Shown here: piece by piece, positions 20,165 to 31,188 of the stretch
How positions within the stretch are numbered: the stretch's first letter is position 1
Layout: each line of letters starts with the position of its first letter
Source: Pectinophora gossypiella
Lineage: Eukaryota; Arthropoda; Insecta; Lepidoptera; Gelechiidae
Assembly (NCBI RefSeq): GCF_024362695.1
Contig: NC_065421.1
Span: 2,728,001 to 2,792,000 of the forward strand
Length of the DNA stretch: 64,000 bases
Direction of reading: 5' to 3'
Made by a program: the position numbers and the translations under genes
The notes under the pieces: generated by a model
What the model saw: the letters and a program-made list of their open reading frames with translations, nothing else
Told to the model about the DNA's origin: nothing
Databases searched by the model: none

Positions 20165-20397
20165 GATGTTAGTATACCCGTAACGAATACTGAGGGGAAT
20201 GACTCAGACCATGATTCTGAGTTAATATCAAGTGGAATTTCCTATCGGAAAATTCATAAAAATGTTAGTGTTTTTAACAGTTTTTTTCAGTTTCATACTT
20301 TTGCGACGAAAAATACTACTTGATATCGACTTAGAATCACAGTTTGAATCATCCCTGAAAGTTTTCGTTACGATGTCACTTACATCTTGTGTTATTT
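20165..20397. mobile_element. MITE-F copy, diverged
   Basis: Both arms of the 17262 element are recognisable (CGTAACGAATACTGAGGGGA; AAAGTTTTCGTTACGATGTC) with more substitutions. Confidence 0.7.
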
Positions 20398-20804
20398 TGA
20401 AAAGAAAATAATTTTATTATTTTCCAATTCTTTTCAAACAGCTCAAGCTAAACCTTAGCGTCGACCAAAGTCACTAACCCAGAATTGTAGCGTGGACAGC
20501 GACTCCCCGCACGGCGACTGCTTGACATCACATCTGTCATTTACATGTACAGTTCAAAACACAATTTTAATCACGCTACATACAATATTTTTTTCCACTG
20601 TTATATTTGCATTTTTGGTTCATTTTTGTTTCATATTTTTGGAAACCTTCCAGCCTGTTTTATAAATGCAGTAATCTTATGGGATTAAATATGTGATACA
20701 AAGCTACTAGGTATATATACTTACATCTTATCTCGATATTTTTTTCGGATGGCTGGTTACTGGCGCCTACTTTCAATTATCAATACAATCTAACCTAATC
20801 TAGC

Positions 20805-21000
20805 CTACAAGATCCGACTGCTGCGCAAAGGCCTCCTCTTCCTCTTGCCATTATCGCGATCCTGAGCGCACTCCAGCCAGTCCCTCCGGCAAGCGTCCAT
20901 GTCGTTGCGCCATCATAAGACACAACGCGTGACGATCCGTGCGTACCGCTCAGCGTGCATGCGACAAACATGTCCGGCCCAAACTCATTTAAGTCTGTCA
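20805..21000 (-). pseudogene. RTE-like LINE C-terminal remnant
   Basis: Minus strand reads WAGHVCRMHAERYARIVTR in one frame and, after an in-frame stop, DMDACRRDWLECAQDRDN. These are typical blocks of the last part of RTE-type polyproteins. Degraded, with no catalytic domain. Confidence 0.65.
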
Positions 21001-22560
21001 TCAATACAATACAAAATGCTTATTGGATACTGAAGAAACACATTATTTAAACAATTTCAGAGTAATAGTTGTTGCAAAAACGGCCTTATTGCGTAGGTAG
21101 AACTTTATACTGTTAGGTATAATTAAGTATATAATTAAGTTTATCAATTAATATATAAATGATAGTTTTGGTAGCAGCAATGATGGATGATGATGTGATA
21201 ACTTTTAAGAACCGATGTGGAGAGGTTTAAACTAATAAAACACATTGTCACCAATAGACTCTTATTTATACATATAACGTTTTATGTTTTTAATAATTCT
21301 TAGTACAATATCTGTGCCTATAGAACAGGCGCACACACATAAGCTTCGACGTCCTTTCGTGTTCTTCTCGTACACTGTGTGACGTATTCCCATTATCTCT
21401 CTAGTACTCGAAGAACCTATAAACTCTGCAGCGGGTTCGCTGGGAGAGCATCACCTCGTTAATTACTTATACACGTAAAAATAGACGAATCCCACCTGAT
21501 GCACTCCTCAAACAGACGGCTTTACCGTACTTGTTAGGCGCTTGCTGCTATAGGTCCACTCAGGCCCGCTATCGCTTCAACATCATCCTGCGCCCACGTG
21601 ATTACTCTCAGGCATTGCCTAAATTCTTATCCCGGACTAAGACTTTTCACCTCACTACCTCAGCATACAAGTGAGTTCGCACTAAGTTCCAACTTAGTCA
21701 TCTCATGATCCATCATGAGCAATCTTGGTGGCTTTTAACAGATCAATAGCAACTTGTACTCGTATTACCAAGGAAGAGTGACACTCTTTATGACACATAA
21801 TGATGATAAGCAGCAATGATTCGATTATTTCGATTATTCGAGTATTTTTATGTCAAAATAAATAAAAGTGGATACCTAGGTATTTACATATATTTTAATA
21901 GCAAAGGTAAGTATAGCCGAATTACCTTGTTGACAAACCTTTCCTTCTGATCAACTCTGAAATTGGTAAACGGTATTCGTTGTCTTCCAACTTTTGAATT
22001 TTTTTTAAAAACTGTTTTATATATAGGTAACTTTCACATCAGAGAGTAACGTTCAATGAATTTCGTCCAACCTTAGCATATAGGTAACTCGACCAGTCCA
22101 GTATCGACCATTCTTTTTCTTGATTATTTGGCAAAATTTATCAACGAATAATTCCAAACACTGATAACCACACAATAGGAGTACTTTGTTTCATCCTTGT
22201 TTCACAATTTTTTGACACTTTTATTGAATTTTTACAATGAAATTGAAATTTATTCTATAAAAATAACAATAGACATGACAAATGCTTGAGATGACTTGGA
22301 CGTGACAGGAACATTATTTATTATTTGTAATTTTATTACTTATAATATACTAAACAGTCAAAACATACATACCAAAAACTGTAAATTAGATTGAAAGAAG
22401 ATTACATGATATGATAATTTATTAAAATTGTTCAATTTTATTTGATCCTAACCAATAAATATAACAGAATAAATTCGAAAGTGAGTTTGATTGTGTGTTA
22501 CGTTACAGCACAGCAATAACTAATAAATAGTACTACCTATAGAAGAAACACTCTCCACGC
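21001..22560. other. No recognisable feature
   Basis: A GC-richer stretch at 21310-21790 separates two AT-rich stretches. I see no long frame, repeat match or RNA gene. Confidence 0.45.
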
Positions 22561-24302
22561 GTTTGGAGCCAGGGACAAATATTTTAGGTACTTACTTATT
22601 AGGTATTACTTATCTAAATCAAAATTGATTTTGTATTATTCAGGCATCGGGTTTAATGAATATAATCACGGTACCTACTTAAACATAATAGTTATGTTTT
22701 TAGTATTCTTGTAACACCTGTTTTTAGATTTCCGACAAGGCTGAATCTCATGCGAGTGTGTGCCTCCGCGCTTGGAAAAAGTTGTGTCAAATTAACATTA
22801 TCGAATGACGATGGCAACTTAAAAAAGATTAAGATGACCAAAGACTGGGCTGTATGGGTTAAGTTCCCTTTGCATGCCTTATTTTTTAAAGTGGTGTATA
22901 GGCCACGTCAATGATATTGAAATGATGTTAAAATCTTCTGGTGAGTTTTTTGTGGTTATTATCTCTGAACTTTGGCTAAAAATAAGTTCCACATGTCCAT
23001 GATAATGGCTTAACCTCACTATCTTTCTTTCAGTGTATAACCCTCAGAATAATAACTGTAAACCCACCTAAAAACAATGCCTTAGTACATTGACTATCGA
23101 TTATGCTGTTATACCGTCACAAGTAATGTGGTTTACCTATGTTTCCGCGACTTAACGGGGTAGACAGACTTGTAATATGTCGTTTTGTTGCAGGGTTCAA
23201 AGTCCAACTCGGATGTCTATCTTCAAGGGCTACCTGGGGATTTCCCCATTAAGATAATGTTGTGCTTACACTCGGAGTAATTGTCTTCTACATCTACATC
23301 ATGCTTTCCGTATAAGACCTGCTATCCAGCGGTTTGCTTCATGATTTTGCCTAATACCTGCCGTCCAGGCACTTAATATATCACTTTTTGGGTGAAACTT
23401 TAGCGTTTAAGTGGTTTGACTAAGCTTTGCTTGATTGTAATAACAGGATTATTCCTAAATTTGTGTTATCATGAAATAACCTAGACGTGCTAAACTCTTT
23501 GCTGTATAAGAAGAAGTAATGTTAATATAAATTTTTTAAAAGTGAAATTTTTAATTCCATCCTCTTTGCTTTGCTTGCAATAGGAGAGTATCCTGTTCAA
23601 GGCGCCCAATCCTACTCTCTATTTTTTTGCACTCTATTAAGATCCCTTTTATTCTCTGAGTTCGGCAACTAACACCCATGCCCTGGGACCAACCCTTTCT
23701 CAATGCCCTGCCGACGGCGTCCTAGAGGTAGGGTGGGCTCATCCCCACACAGAGGCTACGCAGGACGTTTCATCTTTCGAAATATCCATTTCAAGATTTT
23801 TAAAGCAGAATTTAACTTAACGAGGCCTATGTTTGCGCCAGCCTGTATTTACATGATAAATGTACTTAATTTTTTTTTCAATATTCTACCCCTTCGAGGA
23901 TACAGACGTGATGCTATGTTATGTCCTTTATTCCCTGTAGTTCTAACTGATCAGTTCTACCGTAGAACTATTGTATTATTTCACAATATAAAGAAGGTAT
24001 TGGTCTTTTTAAAACAATGTTTATAAAAATATATTATTATATCAAAATGGAGTTTCATTAGTTGCAGCCATTTTCTCCACATACCTATAATTATTTTGTT
24101 TCTGAAAAGGTAAGTAACTAGGAAAATAATAAGATGAAAAATAATTGTAAGTATTTGTCTATTTAAACCAAATCATAAATAAAAAGAATAGGTACTTATA
24201 TAAAAACAACAAACTGAAAAGTATAAGAAAACAGCAAAACAGTTTTTACCATAACTGTACAATAACGTCAAAACTCGCTCGACGTAAAGGGAAAATAAGG
24301 CC
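22561..24302. other. No recognisable feature
   Basis: A possible splice acceptor (TTTTGTTGCAG at about 23183-23193) precedes a short frame, but no donor or conserved protein supports an exon. The frame at 23703-24026 has no domain; its first part may be old LINE sequence. Confidence 0.4.
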
Positions 24303-24362
24303 ACTCGCCGTAAAGAGACTCGCCGTAGCGGGAGTCGCCGTTTTGAGAGTCGCTGTCAATGC
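24303..24362. repeat. 15-16-bp minisatellite
   Basis: Four imperfect units around ACTCGCCGTA (or AGTCGCCGTT). Confidence 0.6.
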
Positions 24363-24789
24363 CATAATTCCTAACCCACACGGTACACGGTTTTCTCTTC
24401 ACAACCGTAATGACAAAATGCCTCAGGCACTGGTGCGAAGCTGCAAACTTTTGTGGCGCGATGAAATTTCCCATTACGTGTATTAGAGTTCGCTTTTAAA
24501 GGATTTGTTGTGACTTGGTGAGAAATAGGGGAAAAAATAAGGGTAAAGCAGTTTTCAGTCATCTATTCGGCTTTATTGGTCAAAGCCAAAAATTGACAGA
24601 GGAATTGCATAGCATCAACACAAAAATAAATTATGAAATTGTGATTACTAAATAGAGACAGATCTTAAGGTGACTAAAACTTTTTTCTATTTATATTTAA
24701 CTTATTATTTTTTTATAGAAAAAAATAAAAAATAATAAGTACATCAGTAACAAATTATCTATCTTCTTCTTCTATCTTCTTCTATCTAT

Positions 24790-24902
24790 ACTATAATAAA
24801 TCTGTAGAGAGGTCAATTCTGTACATTAAATATATTTTCAAAATAACTATCAGGGGGTGATAAGTGATCGATACTGATGCCAAAAATGCAATCAGTAAAA
24901 TT

Positions 24903-24951
<49 letters not shown>

Positions 24952-25190
24952 ATGTTCCTTATAGAAACAAAAACTACTGGACGGATTTTAATGAAACTTG
25001 GTACAATTATTCTTCATACTCCTGGGCAGGTTATAGTATACTTTTCATCACGCTACAATCAATAGGAGCAGAGTAGTGAAGGGAAATTTTGGGAAAACGG
25101 GAGAAGTTACTCCATTTTTTAAGCTTCCGTCGCGTGAGCAGCCTTAATGGTTAAAGTTACATAGAAATCATGTATGACGGAAATATCTTC
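24790..25190 (+). mobile_element. Helitron-like lepidopteran repeat (tentative)
   Basis: Begins TCTATACTATAATAAATCTG, contains the CTGT microsatellite, then ACTACTGGACGGATTTTAAT. This order is one I associate with abundant lepidopteran non-autonomous Helitrons. The 3' hairpin and CTRR end were not located, so the class is uncertain. Confidence 0.4.
24905..24951. repeat. (TGTC)n microsatellite
   Basis: About 11-12 perfect tetranucleotide units. Confidence 0.95.
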
Positions 25191-25264
25191 TAAATATGTA
25201 ATGTAAATACATATATAAAAGGAGAAACTGACTGACTGACATATCAAAGCACAGCCTAAACGGC

Positions 25265-25790
25265 TAAACGTAGGCACTTGAAATTTGGAAGAAACGTAGC
25301 TTAGGTACCGTAGAGGTGCACTAAGAAAGGAATTCCCGGAAATCCCACGGGAACGGGAATAAGCGGGAAAATCCTTTTGTATGAAAAATCTAAACCACTC
25401 AAGTTAGACGTTTGAAATTTGGCATGCAAGTACCTTAGGTACCGTAGAGGTGCACTATGAAAGAAATTCCCGAAATTCCCACGGGAACGGGAATTAGCGG
25501 GAAAATCCTTTTGTATGAAAAATCTAAAACACTCAAATAAGTCGTTTGAAATTTGGCATGCACCTTAGGTACCGTAGAGGTGCACTAAGAAAGGAATTCT
25601 CGAAATTTCCACGGGAACGGGAATTAGCGGGAAAATCCTTTTGTATGAAAAATCTAAACCACTCAAGTTAGACGTTTGAAATTTGACATACCTTAGTAAA
25701 CTTAAAGCTTAGTTGCAACAGGATATTGCAAAATTCCTACGGGAACGGGTGTTAGCGGGAAAAAACATTTGTATAAAAAAATCTAATCTT
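25265..25790 (+). repeat. About 132-bp tandem repeat, nearly four units
   Basis: Landmark TAGAGGTGCA occurs at 25311, 25445 and 25575 (spacing 134 and 130). Each is followed by ACGGGAACGGGAAT[TA]AGCGG and AATCCTTTTGTATGAAAAAT. A degenerate last unit lacks the landmark but keeps ACGGGAACGGG. Confidence 0.85.
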
Positions 25791-26505
25791 CTAAATATCG
25801 ACGGTAAAAAGCAATCCTGCTGTAACCCACAAAATGCAAAATGTTCACCAGAGCCCAAAAACTTTTGAAAAATTTGAAAAAAAATCATATCTCCTAAACT
25901 ATTACGCCTATAAATGTGATTTTTAGAACTAAAATGTATTTTTTGATTATCTATCAAGTCAAATACCTAAAACTTACTAGAAGTTAATTTAAGCATATGT
26001 TTGTGTGGGTTACAGCAATCACACTTTTTTTTCTGTTACACAAAGTTGCTGTAAATGAAGCAGGTAAATGTATGGGCCACTCAAAATCAAGTACTTTATT
26101 TATACGCAAAATTGCTGTAATTCACTTATAATAACTATTCCTATATAGCAATTTTGATGTAAATGTCATAAGTCTGTGTTAGCTGGTGCACTTAATTGTC
26201 TTAACTAACAGAAGTTGTGAAATGATAATAAAATTAAAATGATGTAAGTATGGAATGACATTTATATGAAGTCATTTTAAAATGTTAAAGAACATAAACC
26301 CACTAATAAATAGCTAAATCATGAAATTAAAAATTACCATCTTGCATACACCTAAGCAACAATAGTGTACTCCGACCGCTTAAAGCGCGGGAAATACTAC
26401 CTGTAGCGTGCTATACTATGCTATACTATTTAACAGGTAAATTGTGAGATCAAAAACATTATACACTACTCCTACCTAGGTATCTATTGAAGAAAATACT
26501 TTTGT
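25791..26505. other. No recognisable feature
   Basis: AT-rich; AAGCGCGGGAAAT near 26385 resembles an E2F site. No gene. Confidence 0.4.
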
Positions 26506-26617
26506 AGATTTGCCGCAAATGGCATTATTTACTTGGCTGGACAAATGGGGGCGCTGAGGGCTCGTACCCGGTACAAAATATAAGACAACAGCTCTGAGGG
26601 TGCCCAGTTAGGCAGAA
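26506..26617 (-). mobile_element. LINE-J 3' UTR fragment, inverted
   Basis: Reverse of the LINE-J 3' end (TGTAGATTTGCCGCAAATGG; CTCTGAGGGTGCCCAGTTAG), abutting the 5' end of the plus-strand copy. Confidence 0.8.
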
Positions 26618-27906
26618 TAGCCGCTGTACTTAAAGCTTTGAAGGTACTCGGAAGAAGAAGCTTTATTCACTGGGAGTGCCAGACCGTCTCGTGCACATCA
26701 TACGAGACTTCCTCTCAAATCGAACCTTTCGCTACCGCGTGGAGGGGACGCTCTCGTCACCGCACCCGATACATGCCGGAGTCCCACAAGGCTCCGTCCT
26801 CTCCCCTTTACTATTTTCATTATATACTAGTGACATTCCCAAATCCCCTAATACCGAATTAGCTTTATTTGCGGATGATACAGCCATCTATTCTTCGTGC
26901 CGTGGTCGAGTTATGATGACCGGAATCCTCCAACGCGCGGCCAATGCCTTGGGCAAGTGGTTTCGCAAATGGAGAATCGAGGTAAACCCGGAGAAAAGTG
27001 CAGCGGTGTACTTTTCAAAGGGCTATTATAACACGCAACGGTCACGCCGTCAACTTAAAGTCATCACGATGTTTGGCAAGCCGATCCCTTGGGAGGAGCA
27101 AGTCAAATATCTCGGCGTAGTCTTAGATAGACGTCTTACTTTCAAGGCCCATATCAAACGAGTGCGCGATCGCGCCGCGTTTGTAATGGGCCGTCTTCAT
27201 TGTCTCCTTAACAAGCGAAGTAAATTGTCCCTTAGGAATAAGGTGAAAATCTACACGACTTGCATCCGTCCGATCATGACCTATGCAGGGGTAGTTTTTG
27301 CTCACGCGAGCCCCTCTCAAATTCACCGTCTACAGGTAATACAAAATCGTTTCATGCGGAAAGCCACGGGAGCTCCGTGGTTCCTTCGCAATGAAAATCT
27401 GCACATTGACCTAGGTCTGCCAACCATTGCCCAATGGCTCAAATTAGCTTCCAAACGTTTTTTCGATTCTGCTCCGCACCACCCAAATCCCCTGGTAGTT
27501 GCGGCTTCCGAATACATCCCACTTAGGGACGGTACTGAAAAGTATCGGCGTCCGAAGGACGTAATATACGATCCCGACGACCCGATTACCGCCATAGAGG
27601 CAGCCAATCAGCTCGCGACACCAAACACTTCAGGACCCCGATACCGACCCCGCCGGCGTGGTCGACGATTTCCCTCATTCAGCGCTTATCGCTATCGACC
27701 CACTAGGGTCGATTAATTCTTTCAAATATTTTTCCTCTCAGACGACGCCCTGAGCCGAGGTTCGCGCCCAACTGGGCACCCTCAGGCCTGTTGTCTTAAA
27801 CGTTGTACCGGGTGAGAGCCTTCAGCGCTCCCCATTTGTCCGGCCAAGTAGTTAATGCCATCTGCGGCAAATCTACAATAAGTCACGTCAAAAAAAAAAA
27901 AAAAAA
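26618..27906 (+). mobile_element. LINE-J, longest copy, 5'-truncated
   Basis: Contains the C-terminal half of a reverse-transcriptase ORF, a 3' UTR of about 170 bp and a poly-A tail of about 17 A (27889-27906). The promoter, 5' ORF and endonuclease are missing, so it cannot move on its own. At least eight shorter copies of the same 3' end are in the window. Confidence 0.85.
26640..27716 (+). pseudogene. Jockey-like reverse transcriptase, C-terminal half
   Basis: Open for about 358 codons but begins inside the protein: no ATG precedes the conserved block LGVPDRLVHIIRDFLSNRTF. It keeps the GVPQGSVLSPLLF block and the catalytic FADD motif (about residue 64 counting from 26676). The thumb-region block KYLGVVLD comes next, and the frame ends with a basic tail (PRRRGRRFPSFSAYRYR). 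Fingers, first catalytic aspartate and the endonuclease domain are absent. A +1 shift near 26630-26640 would extend the homology slightly upstream. Dead remnant; family assignment to the Jockey clade is from motif style. Confidence 0.8.
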
Positions 27907-28071
27907 CATAATTTTCAATAATGAAATTTAAGTCCTTGGAATGTTGGAAAAATGGTAACACACATGTAAAATTTACGTGATCAAACGGCTAGCAATGGCG
28001 GCTTTGAGCATACCTTATTTTATTATACCATGGCGGTACCTAAATAAGTACCTATAAAACAGCTGATTATA

Positions 28072-28532
28072 GTATTTTATGCAACAGTTGTATAAGAAGG
28101 GTCAAAAAATGCGAGTGGCGTGAGTTGCGATGTGAGCCTTGGCGAACATCGCAATAAGAGACGCCACGAGCATTTTTTGACCTAGTTATACAACGTTGCA
28201 TACAATACTTTTTCTACGACGACGTAATTTTAAACGAAACACAAAAATTTTCCAATTTATTTTCCAACGCGCGGGAAAATGGCGGCAAATGTATACTTTT
28301 TTTTTATAGTATATCTATGGCACCAAACAAAGTAAAGGTGCCAGTTTCCAGGTCAAAAAAAAAACAACAACAATGCTTTTTTGGCGACATTATAGTACAG
28401 TTACACTTTGTAAACAATGCTTTTATAGGCCATAGAGCGTACACTTTTTCAAAGAGTTTAATTATGTATGTACTTATATTAGACTTTTTGGTTATTTAAA
28501 TGCCAGATTAAAGTAGAGGAGTAGAAAAAAAA
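28072..28532 (+). repeat. Duplicated hairpin unit, copy 2
   Basis: The 137-bp hairpin (28072-28208) and the downstream block (28263-28532) match copy 1. GCGCGGGAAAATGGCGGC (about 28263) combines E2F- and YY1-like motifs; copy 1 keeps only the second half. The 60-residue frame from 28317 is broken by an indel in copy 1, so it is probably not coding. Confidence 0.75.
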
Positions 28533-28848
28533 ACAAAACTATATTTTTCTAGTTCTACATTTGAATATTTCTTCTCTATAGAATTATAAAACCCACAAAG
28601 GTAGGTCTTTTTATGAAAATATTCCTTTGACTTCAAACGTTCTGCCAAGCTTTTAAGTTTACTAAAGGAATCTCTTTCATAGTTGGTTTCCTTGCATAGT
28701 ATTAACTTGATATCTTTTAGAATTACCTCAGGTTTTAAATAACCTTTTTTGACACGAGAAATATAGTTAGGCCTTGAACCTCATTCGATGAATAGGGAAA
28801 ATAGATTTAAAAAAATAGAGTAAAAACAGAATCTTTATTTTTTTTATG
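28533..28848. other. No recognisable feature
   Basis: AT-rich spacer. Confidence 0.4.
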
Positions 28849-28945
28849 GTTTAGTAGTTGAGCGTTGAGGTCACTTTCTGGAGGTCCGGGTTTGATTCAT
28901 TTTGTAAGACTGCCATTGGACCGGCGTGGTGGACTATGCTTCAGT
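28849..28945 (+). repeat. Degenerate SINE-B head
   Basis: TGGTTTAGTAGTTGAGCGTT and TCTGGAGGTCCGGGTTTGAT are a decayed tRNA-like head; GGCGTGGTGGACTATGCTTC is a piece of the body, with the middle deleted. Confidence 0.6.
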
Positions 28946-29114
28946 CATTTATGATCGAAAGCCGTTTCTTTCACGCCAGGCTACATAGGAACTATACTAA
29001 ACTTATGCCCTGTTCTCAAAATAAATCAAGCTGTATGTAACGAAATATTATATTGTGATAATTTTAATGTGCCTTACAAAATATGCTTTATATATTTTGG
29101 TCTTATATTTTGGT

Positions 29115-29445
29115 ATTAACAGCCTCCGTGATCTAGTGGTTAGAGTTTAGGCTCACGATCTAGAGGTTCGGGTTCGATTCCCGATGGGGACATTGTCGAA
29201 ATCACTTTGTGAGACTGTCCTTTGTTTGGTAAGGACTTTTCAGGCTTGAATCACCTGATTGTCCGAAAAAAGTAAGATGATTCCGTGCTTCGGAGGTCAC
29301 GTAAAGCCGTTGGTCCCGGCTATTAGCCGTAAAAACACCTCCACCAACCCGCAGTGGAGCAGCGTGGTGGAGTATGCTCCATACACCCTCCGGTTGATTG
29401 AGGGGAGGCCTGTGCCCAGCAGTCGGACGTATATAGGCGTTTATG
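29115..29445 (+). repeat. SINE-B, full length with target duplication
   Basis: Head CCTCCGTGATCTAGTGGTTA, B-box GGTTCGATTCC, central domain 29282-29318 and tail TATATAGGCG. Exact 12-bp duplication TTATATTTTGGT at 29103-29114 and 29446-29457. Confidence 0.9.
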
Positions 29446-29562
29446 TTATATTTTGGTCAGGACAGGAGGAATTCCGTAGTCTCTGCTATGAGGAATAGGC
29501 GTGAAATTAATGGATGAATATTTTGGTTAATATATGTGTGTTTATTTATACACTAGTACGTA

Positions 29563-29700
29563 CGGTCACGAGTACTAAAATGAAACTTGAAACCATGTCA
29601 CACTAACTTTTTTGACAAATTAAACCGTAAGTCGCTTTAAATGTCAAATATGATAGTGCGACAGGGTTCTAAAGTGGGTACATGATATTGCTCATGACTG
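29563..29700 (-). mobile_element. MITE-M copy
   Basis: 138 bp, TA at 29561-29562 and 29701-29702. Confidence 0.75.
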
Positions 29701-29850
29701 TACACTCTGTTTCTTTCCACCTAAAGTCACGATTTAGACCATGCAGGGTTGGCTGGAAAAGATCCCTTTTTGAGATAAGCCCACCTTTTATAATATCTCG
29801 TGTTTTAGTTTCCATTTTCGTTAATATGTGTACAATGGTAAATAATGATA

Positions 29851-29965
29851 GTAGCTAAAATGAGAAGTAGCCAAAATAAGAAGTTGCCAAAATGACAAGT
29901 TGCCAAAATGAGAAGTTGCCATAATGAGAAGTCGTCCATTTGCGAGTCGGTTGCCATAATGAGAA
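29851..29965. repeat. 16-bp minisatellite
   Basis: Consecutive 16-bp units (GTTGCCAAAATGAGAA and variants) at 29851, 29867, 29883, 29899 and 29915; one divergent unit of 19 bp; a last unit at 29950. Confidence 0.9.
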
Positions 29966-30068
29966 TTAGCCCTAATGCGCCTAAATCATTTTAAATAAAT
30001 GTTTTCTTATCAACCAGTGCAAAGGAAAGATTGTTTTTTTTTTATGAAAGGCATTAATTTCAATTCTG

Positions 30069-30300
30069 TTGTCTAGAGAGCAGGGCTTTGACCCCCGCTC
30101 CGGGTCTTACTTGGCTCAGAGGTTGTCCGTGGCAATCCAGCGCGGTAACGCTGCTAGTGTCATGGGCATTTTTGGGCCAACTTTGACTCGGAGTGGGTTA
30201 TAGATTAAGTAATTTTAAGTTAGGTTATTTGACTTGTTATAAGTACTTGATATTTGGACTAATAAACTTGATTTTGTTTTTCTGTTCTATTCTATTCTAA
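30069..30300 (+). pseudogene. LINE C-terminus and 3' UTR
   Basis: Open frame 30069-30203 reads QGFDPRSGSYLAQRLSVAIQ then RGNAASVMGIFGP and stops. This is a block I recognise as typical of the end of insect LINE polyproteins. It is followed by about 60 bp, an AATAAA signal (near 30261), and a TTCTA-repeat tail. 5'-truncated. Confidence 0.6.
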
Positions 30301-30486
30301 AATGAGTTTAACGTATCTAAAAGAAATTGCTCTGAATTGTGAAGGCGCTAAATAAGTAAGTTCCCCCCCACCCCTTGTATGGAGGGAGCAAGATTTTTCC
30401 ATATTTGCGATTCTGAATATTTTACTATGTCTCTATGACGTGGGTGCGAAGACGACATTGGGTAGACGAGCGGTTTTTTATTAGAT

Positions 30487-30672
30487 TTGCGACCTCCGTG
30501 GTCCAGTGGTTTGAGCGTTCGGCTCACGATCCGGAGGTCCCGGGTTCGATTCCCGGTGGGGACATATCACAAAAACTACTTTGTGGTCCCTACTTTGGTT
30601 AGGAAATTACAGGCTGATCACCAGATTGTCCGAAAGTAAGATGATCCCTGCTTCGGAAGCCACGTTGAGCCG
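30487..30672 (+). repeat. SINE-D 5' half
   Basis: Best-preserved tRNA-like head here: CCTCCGTGGTCCAGTGGTTT, GGTTCGATTCCCGG. It stops after GAAGCCACGTTGAGCCG, next to an inverted copy. Confidence 0.85.
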
Positions 30673-30687
30673 AAATCTAATCTTCTT

Positions 30688-31018
30688 CTTCTGTCGTGTG
30701 GGTTGTGAGGTGGAGTACCAACCTCATCAACCTTGGTGTCAGGGTTATTATTGATCCGCCGTAGGTCCCTGACATGACTCATGTCACGACTATGTGCTTA
30801 CATCAGTTAGTAGTAACAGGGATCATCGGCTTAACGTGCCTTCCGAAGCACGCATCATCTTACTTTTGGACAATCAGGTGATTAGCCTGTAATTTCCTGA
30901 CCAAACTAGGGATCACAAAGTGATTTTTGGGAGTTGTCTGTACAGGGATTCGAACGCGGGACCTCCTCCTCCTCCGGATCGTGAGCACAACGCTTATCTA
31001 CTGGACCACGGAGGCCTT
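30688..31018 (-). repeat. SINE-D, full length, inverted
   Basis: From left: TTCTTCTGTCGTGTGGGTTG tail, the central domain near 30825-30855, and the head ending ACTGGACCACGGAGGCC. It interrupts the LINE fragment at 31020. Confidence 0.85.
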
Positions 31019-31019
31019 T

Positions 31020-31150
31020 TTTTGTAAAATTTCTGTTTAACTTCTGTCTTAAAACATTTGAAAGGCAAATTCTGAATGTCAATGGGAATCTTATTGTAAA
31101 AACGTATACATTGCCCCTTAGAAGATACTCCCGTGTTACGTGTTACGGGA
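31020..31150 (-). pseudogene. LINE C-terminal fragment
   Basis: Minus-strand frame reads SSKGQCIRFYNKIPIDIQNL then FKCFKTEVKQKFY. A 'FYNKIP..I..LP...FK..VK' pattern is common at the ends of CR1-type polyproteins. It runs straight into SINE-D at 31018, so the SINE probably inserted into it. Confidence 0.5.
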
Positions 31151-31153
31151 CAC

Positions 31154-31188
31154 GGGGGTTTGATGAGGACAAACCTCATCAAACCCCC
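31154..31188. repeat. Perfect 15-bp hairpin
   Basis: Arms GGGGGTTTGATGAGG and CCTCATCAAACCCCC with loop ACAAA. Confidence 0.95.

Noticed and set aside
23183..23270. Coding exon after a possible acceptor
   Set aside because: Acceptor-like TTTTGTTGCAG and a short frame only; no donor and no conserved protein.
24864..25076. Proteins with repeated CLSV residues
   Set aside because: They are translations of the CTGT microsatellite.
25265..25790. CRISPR array
   Set aside because: The repeats are about 132 bp and contiguous, with no spacers, in a eukaryotic context.
26676..27716. Intact LINE protein starting at 26676
   Set aside because: The codon there is GTG inside a conserved block, and coding similarity extends upstream; the copy is 5'-truncated.
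30487..30560. True tRNA gene
   Set aside because: A- and B-box-like blocks are good, but the sequence continues into the SINE-D body and no closed acceptor stem is evident. The same head recurs in many copies.
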